DNA from: Thermohalobaculum sp963700775
Lineage (GTDB): Bacteria > Pseudomonadota > Alphaproteobacteria > Rhodobacterales > Rhodobacteraceae
NCBI GenBank assembly: GCA_963700775.1
Contig: CAVOYU010000010.1
Location: 62,001 to 126,000, forward strand
Direction of reading: 5' to 3'
Length of the DNA stretch: 64,000 bases
Shown: positions 61,690-64,000 of the stretch, one piece after another
How the letters are laid out: the number at the start of each line of letters is the position of its first letter
How positions within the stretch are numbered: the stretch's first letter is position 1
The notes under the pieces: generated by a model
Seen by the model: only the letters and a program-made list of their open reading frames with translations
What the model was told of the DNA's origin: nothing
Database searches by the model: none
Translations under genes and position numbers: made by a program

Positions 61690-63267
61690 TCAGGACAAGC
61701 CTGTCGCCGCAGCTGGCAGCCTGATGTCGAATTCGGCGCGCAGCTCGGCGTCGACCCCGGGCGGGATATGCGAGGGTTTCTTGGTGGCGAGGATCTCGCG
61801 CGCCCGGTCGCGGGCCCGCGCGCGCACGTCCAGGCCGCCGGACGCCTCCCATTCGGTCGGCGTCCGCCGGTCCGAGACATCGGGATAGAGGAAGTCGCTC
61901 TGCATCCGCTCCAGCGTCTGCGCCTGGCCGAGGAAGTGGCCCGCGCTGCAGGCCACGGCGCCGATTTCCGCCGGCGAGAGGGTCTCGTCATCGACCACCA
62001 CCGGCCCCAGCGAGCGCAGTACAGCGCCCAGCATGTCGTTGTCGATCACGTAGCTCTCGAAGGCGACGCCCATCAGGCCGGCTTGCATGCCGGCGGCCTG
62101 GGTGATCAGGTTCGACCCCGCCTGGGCGGCCAGGGTCACGCTCATCGCCTTCTCGAAACCGCTCTGGGCATCCGGCGTCTTGGCATCCGTCGCCCCTGCG
62201 ATGCAGGAGTTCGGAAGCCCGTAGAACCGCGCCATCTGGGTCGCGGCGGCCATCAGCAGCGCCTGCTCGCCACCGCCTCCGCTCATCCCGCCGGTGCGCA
62301 GGTCGGTGACCATCGGCCGGGGCCCGAAGACTGCCTTGACCTCGGGGTTGGCGAGCCAGGCGATCACCATCCCCGCCAGGGTCTCCGCCACGGTCTGCGC
62401 TAGGCAGCCGGCGATGGTGACCGGGCTCGAGGCGCCGAGCTGGCCGAAGGTGTTGCAATGTACCGGGACTCCGAGCCGCGCCGCCGCGACCAGCACTTCC
62501 ACCGCCTCGGCTGAGAACCGCAGGGGCGGGGTCACGTGGTTTATGTTCAGCGACAGGAACGGCCGCGCCTGGAACGCCTCGGCCGACCCGGCGAGCCGGA
62601 AGCACATCTCGGCGACCGGCGCCACATGGGCGGGATCGCTGATGCTGGTCATCACGTGCTTCGCGGTGCCGGCGAGGCTGGCATAGGCGGTGTTCACGTC
62701 CAGGCTCAGCGCATCCGGCATGTCGCGGGCGACCAGCGAGCGGCTGAAGAAATGGATGTCCGGCAGCGCATCGACCAGCCGCGCCGCGTCGTGGAGGTCG
62801 CCGAGCGTCGAGTCGCGGTAGCGCCCGGTCTCGAGGTCGATCACGCTCGGCGCGGCACCGCCCGAGCCGGCATGCACGCGGGCGCCGCCGAGCTCCAACT
62901 CGTGGCCAGGCGTCCGGCCATGCAGGGTGAACTCCCGCGCCAGCGCCGCGATCGCCTCCTCGACCAGCGCCCGCGGGAAGATGAGCCGGCCCGCAGCCGT
63001 CAGCCGCCCGCCCCGGGCCGCCACGAGCTCCACTGCGACGGGCGGCGCCTCCGACATGCCGGTGCAGCACAACAGCTCCAGCGCCGCGCCATCGATGCGC
63101 GCGAGGTCGCGCTCGGTCAGCGGTGCGTAGCGTCCGCCCGCGACCCCGGCGGTGACCGGACGGCGGCGCACTGGCGGCGTGGCAGACCGCCCGCTCCGCC
63201 CGCGCCGCCCCTCAGGCGCCGCATCGGCCGTCTCGCCGCTCTTGGCGTCGTCGGATCGGTTCGCCAT
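61690..63267 (-). CDS. MttB-family methyltransferase without pyrrolysine
   Basis: 525 residues of the trimethylamine-methyltransferase (COG5598) family: LTERDLARIDGAALELLCCT near the start of the conserved region, FFSRSLVARDMPDALSLDVN, PVHCNTFGQLGASSPVTIAG and VTDLRTGGMSGGGGEQALLM. The frame has no internal amber codon, so it belongs to the non-pyrrolysine branch. Some characterised members there demethylate quaternary amines (glycine betaine, proline betaine, carnitine) onto a corrinoid protein. No corrinoid protein gene is in view. Basic N-terminal extension of ~50 residues. GGAG precedes the ATG at 63267. Divergent from a LysR gene. Confidence 0.88.
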   Translation of the reverse strand: MANRSDDAKSGETADAAPEGRRGRSGRSATPPVRRRPVTAGVAGGRYAPLTERDLARIDGAALELLCCTGMSEAPPVAVELVAARGGRLTAAGRLIFPRALVEEAIAALAREFTLHGRTPGHELELGGARVHAGSGGAAPSVIDLETGRYRDSTLGDLHDAARLVDALPDIHFFSRSLVARDMPDALSLDVNTAYASLAGTAKHVMTSISDPAHVAPVAEMCFRLAGSAEAFQARPFLSLNINHVTPPLRFSAEAVEVLVAAARLGVPVHCNTFGQLGASSPVTIAGCLAQTVAETLAGMVIAWLANPEVKAVFGPRPMVTDLRTGGMSGGGGEQALLMAAATQMARFYGLPNSCIAGATDAKTPDAQSGFEKAMSVTLAAQAGSNLITQAAGMQAGLMGVAFESYVIDNDMLGAVLRSLGPVVVDDETLSPAEIGAVACSAGHFLGQAQTLERMQSDFLYPDVSDRRTPTEWEASGGLDVRARARDRAREILATKKPSHIPPGVDAELRAEFDIRLPAAATGLS

Positions 63268-63345
63268 CGGCGGTCTCCAGGTTCGGGCGCGGGAGGCGCT
63301 GCGCACGCCCGATCATCGCCCCGCGCAATTCAGTCGACAAACGAG

Positions 63346-63359
63346 TAATCGGCCGAATA
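63346..63359. promoter_or_regulatory. Putative LysR operator between mttB-like and lysR genes
   Basis: taatcggccgaata is a 14-bp near-perfect palindrome (one mismatch) with the T-N11-A form of LysR boxes, in the 133-nt divergent gap between the MttB-like gene and the LysR gene. No binding evidence beyond symmetry and position. Confidence 0.4.
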
Positions 63360-63400
63360 TGCATAGCGAAATCACCACCCATGGAGAGAGGAACGAGTGC

Positions 63401-64000
63401 ATGCCGGCCAGCCGCCCGCGCCTTCCCCTGACCGCGCTCCGGACCTTCGAGGCGGCGGCGCGGCACGAGAGCTTCAAGGCCGCGGCCGAAGAGCTCGGGC
63501 TCAGCCCGACCACGGTCAGCAATCAGATCCGCGGCCTCGAACGCGACTGGGGCTGCAAGCTGTTCGAGCGCCGGACTCGGCAGGTGGTGCTGACCGACAC
63601 CGGCCGCTCGCTCTCCCGCGTGGTGCACGATGCCTTCGCCGCGATCCGGGCCGAGATCGAGGCGCGCGTCGGCCCCGCCCGCACCCCGGTCACCCTGGCC
63701 GCCGGACCGATCTTCGCCGCCCGCTGGCTGAGCCCGCGGCTGACGCGCTTCCACCGGATAGCGCCGGAGGTCGAGCTGATCCTCCATCACGGCGCGCGCA
63801 TCACCGGCGCCGCCGCCATGACCACGGACCTTGCCGTCGACTGGGGCGAGGGTGCCTGGAGCGGCCTCGACGCGCGGAAACTGTTCGAGATCCGCTATGC
63901 CCCGGTGCTGAGTCCGGCCCTGGCTGCCGAGCGCAGCGGCCTCGCCGACCCCGCCGACCTGGCGCGATTTCCGGTCATCCACCAGCACGACCGGACCGAG
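63401..64000 (+). CDS. LysR-family transcriptional regulator (GcvA-like), 3' end cut by window
   Basis: 200 codons are visible and the frame is open at the window end. The N-terminal winged helix-turn-helix (ALRTFEAAARHESFKAAAEE, LGLSPTTVSNQIRGLERDWG, KLFERRTRQVVLTDTG) is typical of the GcvA/AmpR-like LysR group. The start of the effector-binding domain follows (VTLAAGPIFAARWLSPRLTR). GAGAGG lies about 12 nt before the ATG at 63401. Divergence from the MttB-like gene suggests it regulates that gene and perhaps pobA. Confidence 0.9.
   Translation, partial: MPASRPRLPLTALRTFEAAARHESFKAAAEELGLSPTTVSNQIRGLERDWGCKLFERRTRQVVLTDTGRSLSRVVHDAFAAIRAEIEARVGPARTPVTLAAGPIFAARWLSPRLTRFHRIAPEVELILHHGARITGAAAMTTDLAVDWGEGAWSGLDARKLFEIRYAPVLSPALAAERSGLADPADLARFPVIHQHDRTE

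Noticed and set aside
61690..63267. Possible pyrrolysine-containing MttB
   Set aside because: The frame contains no in-frame TAG, so this is the non-pyrrolysine branch.

Overview
The window is 64 kb of very GC-rich DNA, roughly two-thirds G+C by eye, from an alphaproteobacterium, most likely related to Rhodospirillales. The support is the ruvCAB-ybgC-tolQRAB-pal-ybgF-tilS-ftsH gene string, a GAAC-N7-GAAC LexA box, a SAM-II riboswitch before metZ, a recJ-glpX-hom string, class I PHA synthase and DUF1127. The species is not identifiable from the sequence alone. I saw no insertion sequence, prophage, integrase, CRISPR array or rRNA. Coding density is high, and the few sizeable gaps are listed as features.

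Layout. 1-2.6 kb: a molybdenum-cofactor pair (truncated MoeA/MobA-type fusion and XdhC). 2.8-14.3 kb: a minus-strand block of envelope and recombination genes. 14.6-26.3 kb: mixed housekeeping genes (DUF1127, prmA, NTF2-like, msrA, SOS-controlled uvrD/pcrA, PAP2 lipoprotein, trkH, dihaem cytochrome c, FMN/FAD oxidoreductase, Rap1a-like protein, two tRNA-Glu). 26.3-31.7 kb: recJ, glpX, an inserted EamA transporter, hom. 31.8-39.2 kb: a broken GNAT gene, lipoprotein, phaC, secreted esterase, folE, metZ with SAM-II switch, GST. 39.2-39.8 kb: a gene-free stretch rich in stem-loops. 39.8-45.9 kb: a minus-strand membrane operon (MscS channel, TPR protein, two tandem TSUP transporters, TIGR02186 protein). 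46.1-59.9 kb: a glycan region. It holds six translationally coupled genes (MurG-like GT, GT4, GT4-like, histidine phosphatase, MurG-like GT, methyltransferase), then an acetamidase-like gene, a GT2, a GT4, a frameshift-riddled pectate-lyase/malectin gene and galE. 60.3-64 kb: pobA, a non-pyrrolysine MttB homologue and a divergent LysR regulator cut by the window end.

Functionally, the Tol-Pal/YbgC/CpoB set spans the envelope, RuvABC resolves Holliday junctions, and uvrD/pcrA has its own DNA-damage box. Methionine synthesis (hom, metZ) is linked to SAM sensing. The glycan region is the best candidate for an undescribed pathway: the families are recognisable, but the product is not predictable from sequence.

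Three genes (PAP2, GNAT, pectate lyase) carry frame changes with conserved protein on both sides. This could be pseudogene decay or local sequence error, and it should be settled before the affected proteins are interpreted.
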